Of a stretch of 64,000 bases of DNA, positions 25,803-34,559 are shown piece by piece. Made by a program: the position numbers and the translations under genes. Location of the stretch: assembly GCF_001507435.1 (NCBI RefSeq), contig NZ_LMWH01000004.1, forward strand, positions 153,378 to 217,377, written 5' to 3'. Below the pieces are notes generated by a model. The model was not told where the DNA came from. It did not search any database and saw nothing but the letters and a program-made list of their open reading frames with translations. The DNA comes from Streptomyces sp. NRRL F-5122. GTDB taxonomy: Bacteria; Actinomycetota; Actinomycetes; Streptomycetales; Streptomycetaceae. Each line of letters opens with the position of its first letter. Position 1 is the stretch's first letter.

Positions 25803-27764
25803 TCAGCGCAGACCGCTGATCGTCCTGCCGTCCTCGAGAGTCCCCTTCAACCCGGCCTGCGCACCCTGCGCCGCCCGCACCGCCAGCAGGTTTCCGTCCG
25901 CCGAACCCGTCACCCCGCCGGTCGCCCGGATCGACCCGGTGTCCGAGCTCCCCGCGGCGAGGAGGTACCAGCGACCTTCCGCGGATTTCCACAACACCCC
26001 CGCCAGCACATGGGGATCCTTCGTGCCGCACGCGGTGACGCCCTCGGCCTTGGCCGCGACCGCCCCGTACCGACCGCCAGGCGTCTGGAACTGAGCCAGC
26101 ACCCGCGGCCCGTCCCCCCGCCAGGTGTCGGCCCGTGTGCACACCCAGGCGGCCGACCCGGACCCGTCCGGCAGCGTCTGCTGCGCGAACTCCCAGGCGT
26201 TGACGGACCGGACGCCCTGTGACCGCACGGCCGCCAGCGAGCAGGCGAACGGGGACCAGGTCCGCAGGGCCTCCGCCTTCGAGGCCTCGCCCGGTGCGCC
26301 GGGCCGTCCCACGGTCAGATGCGCCGGGGTCAGCTCCCCGAGGTCGGTCAGCAGCCGGGTGCCCGAACCTTCCGTGAGCTGGAGCACGTTCCACGACGAG
26401 CACGAGCCGGTCCCCTCGGCCGGACCGGCCAGCGGCGCGGTCACGCCGTCCTGGAGGCCCAGGTCCACCGCCTCGGCGGACGGTTCGAGCAGGTCCCGCT
26501 CAGCGGCTTCGGTCACCCAGGGCGCGGTCAGATAGCGGACGTTGCCGTCGGCGCGGCCCAGGACGACCGCCTCCGCCTCGGCGCCGGTGGCCGCGTCGAC
26601 CCGTGCGAAGTCGAGTGCGGCTCCGTCCGTGCCGCCGGCCGGCTCGGCATAGCGGGCGATACGCAGACCGTCGTAGAAGATCACCACGCGTGCCGCGTCG
26701 ACGCGCCCGGCGTAGAGCAGTTGCGGTGGCCCGGCCGGAGCACCCGAAGGGGTGCCGGGGGTGGCGGAGACCTGGACCGACCCACCGGGTCGCGACCAGA
26801 CGGCGAGGGCGCGCCGGAGCAGCGCGGTGTCCCCGGTGAGGCCACCGCGCGCCGGCCACACGGAGAAGTCGGTGCGCGCCGAGGTCCGCCAGGCGGTGGG
26901 CGGCACCTTGGTGAGCTTGGCCGGGTCCAGTGCGGCCCGGGCCGCGGGGTTCTGCGCATCCCCCGGGGCGGCCGCACCGTCCGGGCCCCAGCCGCCGCTG
27001 GGCAGGGCGAGCAGCACGCCGCACACCACGGCGGCGCCCGCTGCGGCGAGCGCGGCCTTGGTGTGCTGCCGGCGCCGCATCAGATCGGTCGGCCGGGCCT
27101 GCAGTGAGCACGGGTCGAACTCGGGGGACCCCAGCAGCGCGTCCTGCCTGGGCACGCGCGAGGCCTCGCGCAGGGCGGCCGTCGGGCGGGTGACACCCGC
27201 GGCGGACAGCACCTTGCGCACGTCGTCCTCGGGCAGCCGCTCCAGGCCGCGCAGCACATAGGCGGCGCGGGCCGGCCCGGGCAGGGCGGACAGCTGCTGG
27301 TCCAGGGCGAGTTCCTCGGCGCCGCCCGAGCGTGGGAACAGCTTCAGGCCCCACACCTGGGGAAACAGGGGTGGCAGTTGCGAGCGCCTGGGCCAGGCCG
27401 TGCGCTTCGGCGGGCGGCCCGCCTGCAGAGCCGTACGCAGTACCTGGAGACGCAGCAAGGAGTACCCGGGGTCCTCCTTCCCGCCGTCGGTTCCTCCCGC
27501 GGCCTGAGCCGGGATCACGGAGGCGGAGGCGCGTCTGCGGGGCAGCGCACGCTGGACGAGGGCGTGTGCGGTCAGCACCCGCCGCGTACGGCCGAGACCG
27601 GGTGGCAGCACCAGATAGGCGAGGCGGACGAGCCGGGGGTAGTGCTCGACGAGTGCGGCCTCGGCCTGCTCGACGTCGACGACCGGTCCGGAGCCGGGAG
27701 TTGATCGCGGGGCGACTTCCTGTGACTGCACGTCCGGCAAACGAGCGAGACGGTGGTTGGTCAC
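25803..27764 (-). CDS. Membrane protein with sigma-factor-like cytoplasmic region and large extracytoplasmic domain
   Basis: A roughly 653-residue protein with unusual architecture. Residues 31-76 (LVEHYPRLVRLAYLVLP ... HALVQRAL) resemble sigma-70 region 2, and 150-203 (LALDQQLSALPGPARAAYVL ... EDDVRKVLSAAGV) resemble region 4. The region-4 helix-turn-helix looks degenerate (VTRPTAALREASR). A single membrane segment at 236-254 follows basic residues RRRQHTK, then about 400 extracytoplasmic residues containing several cysteines. I chose GTG at 27764; it has no strong ribosome site, and GTGs at 27731 or 27806 are possible. Upstream on the same strand lie a TPR protein and an ECF42 sigma factor. 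Function unknown; it could be a membrane-tethered regulator. Confidence 0.7.
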   Translation of the reverse strand: MTNHRLARLPDVQSQEVAPRSTPGSGPVVDVEQAEAALVEHYPRLVRLAYLVLPPGLGRTRRVLTAHALVQRALPRRRASASVIPAQAAGGTDGGKEDPGYSLLRLQVLRTALQAGRPPKRTAWPRRSQLPPLFPQVWGLKLFPRSGGAEELALDQQLSALPGPARAAYVLRGLERLPEDDVRKVLSAAGVTRPTAALREASRVPRQDALLGSPEFDPCSLQARPTDLMRRRQHTKAALAAAGAAVVCGVLLALPSGGWGPDGAAAPGDAQNPAARAALDPAKLTKVPPTAWRTSARTDFSVWPARGGLTGDTALLRRALAVWSRPGGSVQVSATPGTPSGAPAGPPQLLYAGRVDAARVVIFYDGLRIARYAEPAGGTDGAALDFARVDAATGAEAEAVVLGRADGNVRYLTAPWVTEAAERDLLEPSAEAVDLGLQDGVTAPLAGPAEGTGSCSSWNVLQLTEGSGTRLLTDLGELTPAHLTVGRPGAPGEASKAEALRTWSPFACSLAAVRSQGVRSVNAWEFAQQTLPDGSGSAAWVCTRADTWRGDGPRVLAQFQTPGGRYGAVAAKAEGVTACGTKDPHVLAGVLWKSAEGRWYLLAAGSSDTGSIRATGGVTGSADGNLLAVRAAQGAQAGLKGTLEDGRTISGLR

Positions 27765-27859
27765 CTGGACGGTTGGCCGGCCCGGTTCCCGGGCGACCCT
27801 GGGCACAGGGCGCCCGCGGACGTTTCGGACCGGGCCGTCCGAGCGGGCCGGACGGACGC

Positions 27860-28387
27860 TCAGGCTCCCGGTTCGACCAGCATGCGGGCGTAGTTCGCCA
27901 TCGAGCGCTGGTAGCGCGGCAGATGGGGTGCGAGCGCGCCGAGCACCAGGGACAGGCCCTCGCGGTCGCGGCCCAGGCTGGACAGGCACAGGGCCAGGCA
28001 GCCGCGCACGGCGTCGTCCAGTTCGTCGGAGGGGGCGTCGAGTTCGGGGGTGAGCAGGGTGACACCCTCCTCGGCCTGTCCGGTGTTCCGCAGCGAACTG
28101 GCCAACTGGATCTTCGTGCGGCGCCCGCGGTAACCGTCGAGGCCGCGGGCGAGCGCCTCCCGGTACAGCGGCACCGCCTTGTCCGAGTGACCCGTCGAGT
28201 CCCAGGCGCAGGCCCTTTCGAAGAACCCGAGCGGGCTGTCCTCGGGCAGTTCGGCGACGAGGGCGTCGATCACGGCGCGGAAGTCCGCGGCGCTCTCGGG
28301 CGATCCGCCGCCGGGTGCCGTCCTGGTGTGCTCCTCGAAGGCCGCCCAGGCGGCGGCCACGCGCTGTTCCCAGTCCTGCGTGCTCAT
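27860..28387 (-). CDS. Tetratricopeptide-repeat protein
   Basis: A 175-residue soluble protein resembling the TPR_5 group (Pfam PF12688). Repeats are seen as FFERACAWDSTGHSDKAVPLYREALARGL, KIQLASSLRNTGQAEEGVTLLTPEL and GCLALCLSSLGRDREGLSLVLGALAPHL. The ATG at 28387 follows a GGGGG stretch 4 nt upstream; an upstream ATG at 28420 lacks one. It has no signal peptide or membrane segment and probably mediates protein contacts. It sits between the ECF42 sigma gene and the sigma-like membrane protein, all on the minus strand. Confidence 0.8.
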   Translation of the reverse strand: MSTQDWEQRVAAAWAAFEEHTRTAPGGGSPESAADFRAVIDALVAELPEDSPLGFFERACAWDSTGHSDKAVPLYREALARGLDGYRGRRTKIQLASSLRNTGQAEEGVTLLTPELDAPSDELDDAVRGCLALCLSSLGRDREGLSLVLGALAPHLPRYQRSMANYARMLVEPGA

Positions 28388-28540
28388 GATCCCCCTTGCT
28401 CCGGTGTTCAGGCCGCCCACCCTCGCACAACTGTGCCGGTTGGGGCACCGGATTCGGGGCCGCCACGAACGGGCCCGGTTCGGCGGCTCTCCGGGCGGCC
28501 GTACCGCCGCCGGGCAGGTCGCCGTCCGGGCGGTGGGCCG

Positions 28541-29698
28541 TCAATGACGGAACCGAGCGTTGAGCCGGGCCGCCTGGCGCGTCAGATGGTCGCGCTCGGC
28601 GAGGTTCGCCGCCTTGCGGGCCGCCTCGGCGTACAGACGCGCGGCCGTACCGAGGTCGCCGTCGCGTTCGTGGAGGTACGCCGCCACCGCGCAGTGGCGG
28701 GGGAGCGAGTCGTCCAGCCCGGCGAGCGCCGCAAGTCCGGCGCGCGGTCCGTCGGCCTCGCCCACGGCCACCGCGCGGTTGAGGCGGACGACCGGGCTGT
28801 CGGTCAGCCGCGCGAGCTCGTCGTACCACTCGACGATCTGCACCCAGTCGGTCTCCCCGGCGGTGGGCGCGTCGGCGTGGAGTGCGGCAATGGCCGCCTG
28901 GGCCTGGAACTCGCCGAGCCGGTCGCGGGCGAGGGCCCCCTGCAGGATCCCGACACCCTCGGCGATCGCCTCGGTGTCCCACCGGGCGCGGTCCTGCTCG
29001 GCGAGCGGCACCAGGCTGCCGTCGGGTGCGGTCCGGGCAGCGCGCCGGGCGTGGTGCAGGAGCATGAGGGCCAGCAGCCCGGCCACCTCGGGGTGGTCGA
29101 TCACGGCCGCGAGCTGCCGGGTGAGCCGGATGGCCTCGGCGGCCAGGTCGACGTCGCCGGAGTAGCCCTCGTTGAAGACCAGATAGAGGACGCGCAGCAC
29201 GGTGGCGACGTCCCCGGGCTGGTCGAACCGCACGCCGGAGACGGTGCGCTTGGCCCGGCTGATGCGCTGGGCCATGGTCGCCTCCGGCACCAGATAGGCC
29301 TCGGCGATCTGACGGGTGCTCAGCCCGCCCACGGCGCGCAGCGTGAGCGCGACCGCGGACGACGGCGTGAGCGACGGGTGGGCGCACAGGAAGTAGAGCC
29401 GGAGCGTGTCGTCCGCCGTCGGGGCCGGACCGGGCGTCGGCTCCTTGTCGACGGCCTCCTCGCGCCGGCGGCGCGCCGCGTCCGCCCGGGTCGCGTCCAG
29501 GAACCGGCGCCAGGCCACGGTCACCAGCCAGCCCTTCGGGTCCCGCGGTGGCCGCTCCGGCCACACGCGGACCGCCTCCACCAGTGCGTCCTGCACGGCG
29601 TCCTCGGCCGCCGCGAAGTCGGCTCCGCGGCGGACGAGGACGGAGAGCACGCTCGGTGTGAGGCTCCGGAGCAGGGCCTCGTCCATGGGGGAGGTCAC
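28541..29698 (-). CDS. ECF42-type sigma factor with C-terminal extension
   Basis: A 385-residue extracytoplasmic-function sigma factor. Region 2 is visible as LVRRGADFAAAEDAVQDALVEAVRVWPERPPRDPKGWLVTVAWRRFLD and region 4 as LTLRAVGGLSTRQIAEAYLVPEATMAQRISRAKR. About 200 more residues follow (NEGYSGDVDLAAEAIRLTRQL ... HCAVAAYLHERDGDLGTAARLYAEAARKA), the helical TPR-like C-terminus (DUF6596) that defines ECF42. These sigma factors have no anti-sigma factor; the C-terminal part is required for activity. I prefer GTG at 29698 because it overlaps the DGPF gene stop by 4 bp; ATG 29686 is the alternative. A matching ECF42-type promoter is at 30155-30181. Confidence 0.9.
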   Translation of the reverse strand: MTSPMDEALLRSLTPSVLSVLVRRGADFAAAEDAVQDALVEAVRVWPERPPRDPKGWLVTVAWRRFLDATRADAARRRREEAVDKEPTPGPAPTADDTLRLYFLCAHPSLTPSSAVALTLRAVGGLSTRQIAEAYLVPEATMAQRISRAKRTVSGVRFDQPGDVATVLRVLYLVFNEGYSGDVDLAAEAIRLTRQLAAVIDHPEVAGLLALMLLHHARRAARTAPDGSLVPLAEQDRARWDTEAIAEGVGILQGALARDRLGEFQAQAAIAALHADAPTAGETDWVQIVEWYDELARLTDSPVVRLNRAVAVGEADGPRAGLAALAGLDDSLPRHCAVAAYLHERDGDLGTAARLYAEAARKAANLAERDHLTRQAARLNARFRH

Positions 29699-30102
29699 TC
29701 CGTGATGGTGGGCGGGGCGCTCAGGAACGGGCGCACCTCGAGCCACTCGTGGATCGGCTTCCCGCCCGCCCCGGGAGCGGCCGACAGCTCCCCGGCCAGG
29801 TCGACGGCGCGCTCGTAGCTGTCGACGTCGATCACCATCCAGCCGGCGATGAGGTCCTTGGTCTCGGCGAACGGGCCGTCGGTGACCGGAGGGCGGCCCT
29901 CCCCGTCGTAGCGGACCCACCTCCCCTCGGGGGCGAGCGCCTGACCGTCGACGAACTCGCCGGTCTTCTCCAGCCGGGCCGCGAAGTCCTGCATGTACTG
30001 GATGTGCGCCGAGATCTCCTCCGGCGTCCACTGGTCCATGGGTACGTCGTTGACCGCCGCCGGTGCTCCGCGGTAGTGCTTCAGCAGCAAGTACTTGGCC
30101 AT
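29695..30102 (-). CDS. DGPF protein (YCII-related), ECF42 partner
   Basis: A 135-residue cytosolic protein of the YCII-related superfamily. The signature DGPFAETKD at residues 75-83 gives the group its name and is the hallmark of genes linked to ECF42 sigma factors. The N-terminus MAKYLLLKHYRG and the C-terminus (GGKPIHEWLEVRPF) fit the ferredoxin-like fold. The ATG at 30102 has GAGGAG upstream. It is the first gene of the pair and overlaps the sigma gene by 4 bp. A predicted ECF42 promoter starts 53 bp upstream, so the pair is probably autoregulated. The enzymatic or binding role of DGPF proteins is not established. Confidence 0.9.
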   Translation of the reverse strand: MAKYLLLKHYRGAPAAVNDVPMDQWTPEEISAHIQYMQDFAARLEKTGEFVDGQALAPEGRWVRYDGEGRPPVTDGPFAETKDLIAGWMVIDVDSYERAVDLAGELSAAPGAGGKPIHEWLEVRPFLSAPPTITE

Positions 30103-30154
30103 CGTGATTCTCCTCGGTGCTGGTGCGACCCATTGTGGTCACGTTCACTGCGGG

Positions 30155-30181
30155 GACGGAGCCGCTCACGTGTTCTCGACA
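30155..30181 (-). promoter_or_regulatory. Candidate ECF42 promoter of the DGPF-sigma operon
   Basis: On the minus strand TGTCGA (30181-30176) is followed after exactly 17 bp by CGTC (30158-30155). As I recall from work in S. venezuelae, ECF42 recognises TGTCGA at -35 and CGA/TC at -10. The site is 53 bp upstream of the DGPF start codon. Confidence 0.75.
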
Positions 30182-30393
30182 TCGCCGACGGATTGTTTTT
30201 GGGAGATCTTCCGGACGGGGCCCGGGCCCCGTCCCGGACGTCGTGCCGGAGCCGTCCCCGCACGGCCGGATCGTGCGTGATCCGGAAGGGACCGCCGGTG
30301 CCATTGAGCACGGGCCGCGCCGCAGCCGTAGGGAAGGGCAGGGCCCTTGCGGGGGCTCCCGGCGGCATGGGCCCCGAGGAGCGGAGGAAACAC

Positions 30394-30816
30394 ATGAGAT
30401 GGACGCGCGAGATGCTGACGGCCGGTGCGGCCGCCGCCCTGCTGACGCTGACCGGGTGCGCGGGGTCGGGAGGGTCGGACGACGCCCAGGAGAGGATCCC
30501 GGTGACCGCGACCGGCAGCCTGGAGGACCTGGCAGCGGACGTGAAGTGCAAGCCGGACATCCAGACGGACGCGGACGAGATCCGGCAGGCCATCTGCAAC
30601 AACTCCGACGGCAAGTTCGTGCTCGCCACCTTCGCCACCGACCGGGGGCAGCGTGACTGGATCAACGACGCCAAGGACTACGGCGGCTTCTATCTGGTGG
30701 GCCGCAAGTGGGTCGCGGTGGGCGACGACGGCGTGGTCAAGGCGTTGCGCGGCACGCTGGGCGGCGATGTGGAGATCGGCACGGACCACCACGCCCACGC
30801 GGGGCACGGCGGCTGA
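30394..30816 (+). CDS. Small secreted lipoprotein of unknown function
   Basis: A 140-residue lipoprotein. The signal sequence MRWTREMLTAGAAAALLTLTGC ends in a lipobox with Cys22. The mature part starts with a Gly/Ser/Asp linker and a compact domain (SLEDLAADVKCKPDIQTDADEIRQAICNN ... GKFVLATFATDRGQRDWINDAKDYGGFYLVGRKWVAVGDD). It contains two further cysteines that could form a disulphide, and ends in a His-rich tail (TDHHAHAGHGG) that might bind metal. The ATG at 30394 follows GGAGG. It is convergent with the DUF1996 gene and shares a bidirectional terminator with it. No family is assigned. Confidence 0.85.
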   Translation: MRWTREMLTAGAAAALLTLTGCAGSGGSDDAQERIPVTATGSLEDLAADVKCKPDIQTDADEIRQAICNNSDGKFVLATFATDRGQRDWINDAKDYGGFYLVGRKWVAVGDDGVVKALRGTLGGDVEIGTDHHAHAGHGG

Positions 30817-30838
30817 GCCGCGTGGGGGCGGACATGCC

Positions 30839-30874
30839 GAAGGCCGGTGGCGGGATCTCCCGCCACCGGCCTTC
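30839..30874. terminator. Bidirectional hairpin terminator
   Basis: A perfect 17-bp inverted repeat has arms at 30839-30855 (GAAGGCCGGTGGCGGGA) and 30858-30874 with a 2-nt loop. It lies between the convergent lipoprotein and DUF1996 genes; TTCAG follows on the plus strand. Confidence 0.85.
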
Positions 30875-30891
30875 TTCAGTCGATCACCGGG

Positions 30892-32421
30892 TCACTGACA
30901 CTGCTGACCGCGGTTGACGCAGTTGGTGATCTTGTTCGCCAGGCCGCCGGTCGTGACACTGATGAAGTCGTCGTGATCGGTGGCCGGCTTGTGGAGCTGC
31001 TCGGGGAAGCCGTCCACCGCATAGGCGTTCTTCACCACGCCGTTCTGCAGGGTCGGCGGCGTGATCTTGTACACCAGACGCATCGTCAGCTGCGGGATCG
31101 CCTTGAAGCCGTTCTGGCAGTTGCCGCGCGCGTCGGCGAAGGCCACATGCGTGCGGTGGTTGGCACTGTCGATGTTCTGGCCGTCCCAGCAGCTCTGGAA
31201 CGCGAACGTGCGGACCACGTTGCTGCCCCGCGGGCAGATCGGGTACTGCGTCGTCAGCTGGACCTTGTTCTCGAAGCCGGTGCAGCTCCAGTGCGCGTTG
31301 GCGTTCGCCAGTCCGTTGGTCGTGGTCTTGGCGTCACCGGTGATGATGCGAAGGAACTGCGGCATCGCGACGACCTTGCCGGTCGGGCTGCCGACGTACT
31401 TGATCTGCGCCTGCACCGGCGTCAGGATCCGGCCGACGTTGCCTTCCTTGCCGCCGCCGTCCGCGTCCTGGTCGAAGTCCTGCGAGCCGTCCTGAACACG
31501 GACGACCGGCCAGTAGTAGGACGACAGGTCGTTCTTGTTCTGGCAGCTGGTCCCGCCCTGCAGGAACGTGTCGTTGCTGGCGAACGCGTTGACCTTCTGG
31601 TTGCCGACGTAGTCGTGCAGGTGGTGCGCGCCGTTGGCCACGCCGGGCGCCACGATCACGTTGTCGGTGTTGTGGTTCTTGTTGGCGTTCACGCCGCACC
31701 GAGTGGTGAACGTGCCCGTCGAGGCGTTGCGGCTCCTCTGGGGCTTCGCCTGGACGTTCCGCCGCACCTTCGTGATGTCGACGAAGTCGGCCGCGACGGG
31801 ACCGTTGCCGGCCTGGCCGCCGTTGCCCTGCTGCTGGCCGCCGTTGTTGTTCTGCTGCTGACCGCCGTTCTGCTGCTGGCCACCGGTGTTCTGCTGCTGA
31901 CCACCGTTCTGCTGTTGGCCCGTGTTGTCCTGGCCGGCGTTGGTGTTGGCCTGATTGGCGGTGGCTCCGGTGCAGCCGGCCAGACCGTCCAGGCTGTCGG
32001 GCGCGCTGGCGCCGACCCGGTTGATCTCCAGCTGGATGCGGTCGATGATCACCTGTCGCCGCTCCTTGAGCGGCTGGAGGATCGAGTTCTGGACGAAGCT
32101 CGCGTCCCTCGACTGCGCGTCGCGCGTGGTCGCCAGACGCTGGTAGGCGTCCGTGATCTGGCGGTCGAGGTTGGCCAGTTCGCCGTCGACCTCGGTACGG
32201 GCCTGGTTCGGCACGTTGGTGAGTTGCTGCCCCACGTCCGGGCAGGTGATGGTGGCCACCTGCGCCGTGGCGGCCTTGGTGGTGTTCTGTCCGTTCGTCT
32301 CGTGTGCCGAGGCGTAGTAGTTCGCCCAGATCAGCCCGCCCCCACCGAGCGCTAGGGCAGCCGAGGCGGCTATGGCCTTGGTGGCCAGCGGCGTACGGCG
32401 TTTTCTTGTGTTGCGTCCCAT
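30892..32421 (-). CDS. Secreted DUF1996 protein with Gln/Asn/Gly-rich linker
   Basis: A 509-residue exported protein. A basic N-terminus ([15 protein letters not shown]) and hydrophobic segment form a signal or anchor. Residues 60-150 look helical or coiled ([29 protein letters not shown] ... [18 protein letters not shown]) and are bracketed by Cys60 and Cys150. Residues 155-206 are a low-complexity Gln/Asn/Gly linker built of repeats like GGQQQN. From about 211 to the end lies a DUF1996 domain, with [51 protein letters not shown] and [15 protein letters not shown]. The family is best known from fungal secreted proteins and has no firm function. The ATG at 32421 has AGGAG upstream. A similar layout is seen at 37431-38117. 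Confidence 0.9.
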   Translation of the reverse strand: MGRNTRKRRTPLATKAIAASAALALGGGGLIWANYYASAHETNGQNTTKAATAQVATITCPDVGQQLTNVPNQARTEVDGELANLDRQITDAYQRLATTRDAQSRDASFVQNSILQPLKERRQVIIDRIQLEINRVGASAPDSLDGLAGCTGATANQANTNAGQDNTGQQQNGGQQQNTGGQQQNGGQQQNNNGGQQQGNGGQAGNGPVAADFVDITKVRRNVQAKPQRSRNASTGTFTTRCGVNANKNHNTDNVIVAPGVANGAHHLHDYVGNQKVNAFASNDTFLQGGTSCQNKNDLSSYYWPVVRVQDGSQDFDQDADGGGKEGNVGRILTPVQAQIKYVGSPTGKVVAMPQFLRIITGDAKTTTNGLANANAHWSCTGFENKVQLTTQYPICPRGSNVVRTFAFQSCWDGQNIDSANHRTHVAFADARGNCQNGFKAIPQLTMRLVYKITPPTLQNGVVKNAYAVDGFPEQLHKPATDHDDFISVTTGGLANKITNCVNRGQQCQ

Positions 32422-32795
32422 GGAACTCCTCTGACTTCCTTTCGGGGCGGAGGCGCCCGACAGGGGTGAAGCGGCGCCGTCCCATACGCAGGGGGTTCGT
32501 GGGGCGTTCAGAATTCTCAGAAAAACTTGGCGGCCCGGGTGGTCATTTCAGGCACAAGAGGCACAGAAGCCCCTGTTTCAGCGGCAGTTGAGCGGGGTAG
32601 CCCTCTGGTTTTGAATTACATTCAGTTTTGAGTCCGGTGCCGTCTTTTCCGGTCGCGGTCCATATGGGCGACTGCGGCCGTGAACCGGCCATTGTCGTCG
32701 TGAGAAAACGCCATGACCCGGTTTGGCGAAAATGTGGGAGATATGTTTCGCGATCGCCCGTTCCGGTACGACGATGGGACGGCACCGGATCCGGA
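32422..32795. other. AT-richer intergenic region upstream of the DUF1996 gene
   Basis: This 374-bp stretch contains several A/T runs (GAAAAAC, GTTTTGAATTACATT, GAAAATG) unusual for this window. I see no convincing ORF with codon bias. It should contain the DUF1996 promoter (minus strand) and the 3' flank of the epimerase gene, but no clear -35/-10 pair could be assigned. Confidence 0.5.
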
Positions 32796-33788
32796 TCAGA
32801 GCCCGAGCACCTTCGCCTCCACCGTGGGGTCGAGTCCCACCGGCGGCAGGCCCGCCCGCCGCGGTGCTTCCCCGTCGAGGCCGCGCAACCACTCCCAGGT
32901 GTCCCGTACCGTCTCCTCGACCGTCCGGCACCGCAGCCCGTCCCGCACCGCTCGTGAGACGTCCGCGGCGTGCAGGGCGGCGTGGTAGTCGGTGTCCGGC
33001 GGCACCCACACCGGCAGCTGTGTCCACGGTTCGATCCCGGCGGCCAGGATCGCCTCGGGCGCCGTCCAGCGCAGTTGCGCGGCGCCCCCGGTCACCTGTG
33101 CGCAGGCGTCCAGCAGTGCGCCCATGGTCGCGTGGCCCTGCGGGCTGATGAGGTTGTACGGCCCGCTGAGTCCCTGCTCCACCGCACCGAGGATCCACCC
33201 GGCGAGGTCCCGGGCGTCGATGTACTGCAACGGCAGATCGCGCGGACCGGGCGCGAGCACCGGCCCACCGCGGGCCATCCGGCCGAGCCACCAGGGCAGC
33301 CGGCCGACGTTCTCGTGCGGACCCAGGATCAGCCCGGCCCGCACGAGCAGCGCCGCGTTCGCGCCGAAGGCCCCGGTCGCGGCCAGTTCCCCGCCCAGCT
33401 TGTCCTGCGCGTACTCGGTGCGCTCCGCGTCCGCCGCGGCTCCCTCGACCAGGGGAGCGCTCTCGTCGTACCCGGGGTCGGGCGCCCAGGCGTACACCGA
33501 GCAGCTGGACACATACACATACCGGGCGGCGCGGCCGGCGAGCAGCCCCGCGGTCTCGTGCACCGCGCGGGGCGCCCCCGACCAGGTGTCGACGACGGCG
33601 TCCCACTCGCCGTCGGCCAGCGCCGCGAGTCCGCCGGTCCCGGTGCGGTCGCCCCGCAGCGCGCGTACCCCGGGCGCGGGCCGGTGCCGCCCCCGGTTGA
33701 GGACGGTGACGTCCCATCCTCGATCGAGGGCGGCGTCCACGACGGCCCGCCCCACGAACTCCGTTCCACCCAGCACCAGAAGTCTCAT
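32796..33788 (-). CDS. NAD-dependent epimerase/dehydratase (extended SDR)
   Basis: A 330-residue short-chain dehydrogenase/reductase of the extended type. The Rossmann nucleotide loop appears as LLVLGGTEFVGRAVVDAALDRGWDVTVLNRG, and YVYVSSCSVYAW is followed by a possible catalytic Tyr-X3-Lys (YAQDK). A substrate domain follows (LPLQYIDARDLAGWILGAV, GPYNLISPQG). The GGTxFVG variant of the first glycine motif is common in a subgroup of uncharacterised actinobacterial reductases. The ATG at 33788 begins the Rossmann strand directly; no strong ribosome site is visible. The substrate is unknown. The upstream neighbour on the same strand is the winged-helix regulator, 70 bp away. Confidence 0.85.
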   Translation of the reverse strand: MRLLVLGGTEFVGRAVVDAALDRGWDVTVLNRGRHRPAPGVRALRGDRTGTGGLAALADGEWDAVVDTWSGAPRAVHETAGLLAGRAARYVYVSSCSVYAWAPDPGYDESAPLVEGAAADAERTEYAQDKLGGELAATGAFGANAALLVRAGLILGPHENVGRLPWWLGRMARGGPVLAPGPRDLPLQYIDARDLAGWILGAVEQGLSGPYNLISPQGHATMGALLDACAQVTGGAAQLRWTAPEAILAAGIEPWTQLPVWVPPDTDYHAALHAADVSRAVRDGLRCRTVEETVRDTWEWLRGLDGEAPRRAGLPPVGLDPTVEAKVLGL

Positions 33789-33858
33789 GCCGACGACTGT
33801 GCCCGGCGGGCCCGCGGGGCGGAACCCCGATCTGCTGACAGGAGATTCGCCGCAGGCG

Positions 33859-34443
33859 TCAGCGTCCGGCCCGAGGCACGTACTTGTAGCCCACGCGACG
33901 CACCGTCTGGATCGCACCGCGGTGCTCGGCGCCGAGCTTGCGCCGCAGCCGGGCGATGTGGACGTCGACGGTGCGTCCGTCGCCCACATGGTCGTAGCCC
34001 CACACCGTGGTCACCAGCTGGTCCCTGGTGTGCACCCGGTGGGGGTGCGCGACCAGGTGCGCGAGCAGCTCGAACTCCAGATAGGTAAGGTCCAGCGGCC
34101 GTCCGGCCACCGTGGCGGTACGCCGAGCGGTGTCGACGCCGAGGAGACCCGCGCCGTCGGCGGCGGGGGCGGGGTCCTGCTCGCCGGGCACCGCGACCGG
34201 CAGCACCGGCGGTTGCCGGTCGGCCGGGACGAGCACCAGGTAGCCGATCATCGGGGGCCTGCCCGGCAGGCCGGGCAGGGAGTGCTGGGGTGCCGGCAGC
34301 CAGGTGGCGCCGGGCGGCAGGAAGTCCGCCATGTCGACGACCTCGTCGCGGTCGACGGCTCGCAGCCGGTGGCGTGCGGAGCCGTCCGCGGAGGCGGCGG
34401 GGGTGTCGAGGGCGGCGGTCGAGAGAGGACGAGTGGTCGCCAT
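33859..34443 (-). CDS. OmpR-type winged-helix regulator without receiver domain (GlnRII-like)
   Basis: A 194-residue protein whose C-terminal 90 residues form an OmpR/PhoB winged helix (VDTARRTATVAGRPLDLTYLEFELLAHLVAHPHRVHTRDQLVTTVWGYDHVGDGRTVDVHIARLRRKL, broken here only for description, ending VRRVGYKYV). The first 100 residues show no receiver pocket. In S. coelicolor an OmpR-type gene called glnRII lies near glnII; this gene follows glnII in the same direction, so it may be the counterpart, but I cannot confirm this. The ATG at 34443 is supported by GAAAGAGCTG upstream. A small cysteine-containing ORF lies 116 bp upstream. Confidence 0.75.
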   Translation of the reverse strand: MATTRPLSTAALDTPAASADGSARHRLRAVDRDEVVDMADFLPPGATWLPAPQHSLPGLPGRPPMIGYLVLVPADRQPPVLPVAVPGEQDPAPAADGAGLLGVDTARRTATVAGRPLDLTYLEFELLAHLVAHPHRVHTRDQLVTTVWGYDHVGDGRTVDVHIARLRRKLGAEHRGAIQTVRRVGYKYVPRAGR

Positions 34444-34559
34444 GAGAGGTCAGCTCTTTCGCGCGAGAAGTTCGTCGGGAGAGGCCGACGACCGCGGGTG
34501 AGGCCGGGGTCGTCGGGGACGTACGTCGTGCGCGCTGGCCGTAGGCCGGGTGTACGGCT

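Noticed and set aside
27765..29564. Upstream in-frame extension of the sigma-like membrane protein to more than 1250 residues
   Set aside because: The extension lies antisense-frame over the TPR and ECF42 genes and has Arg/Pro/Gly-rich shadow composition. The protein-like part begins near 27764.
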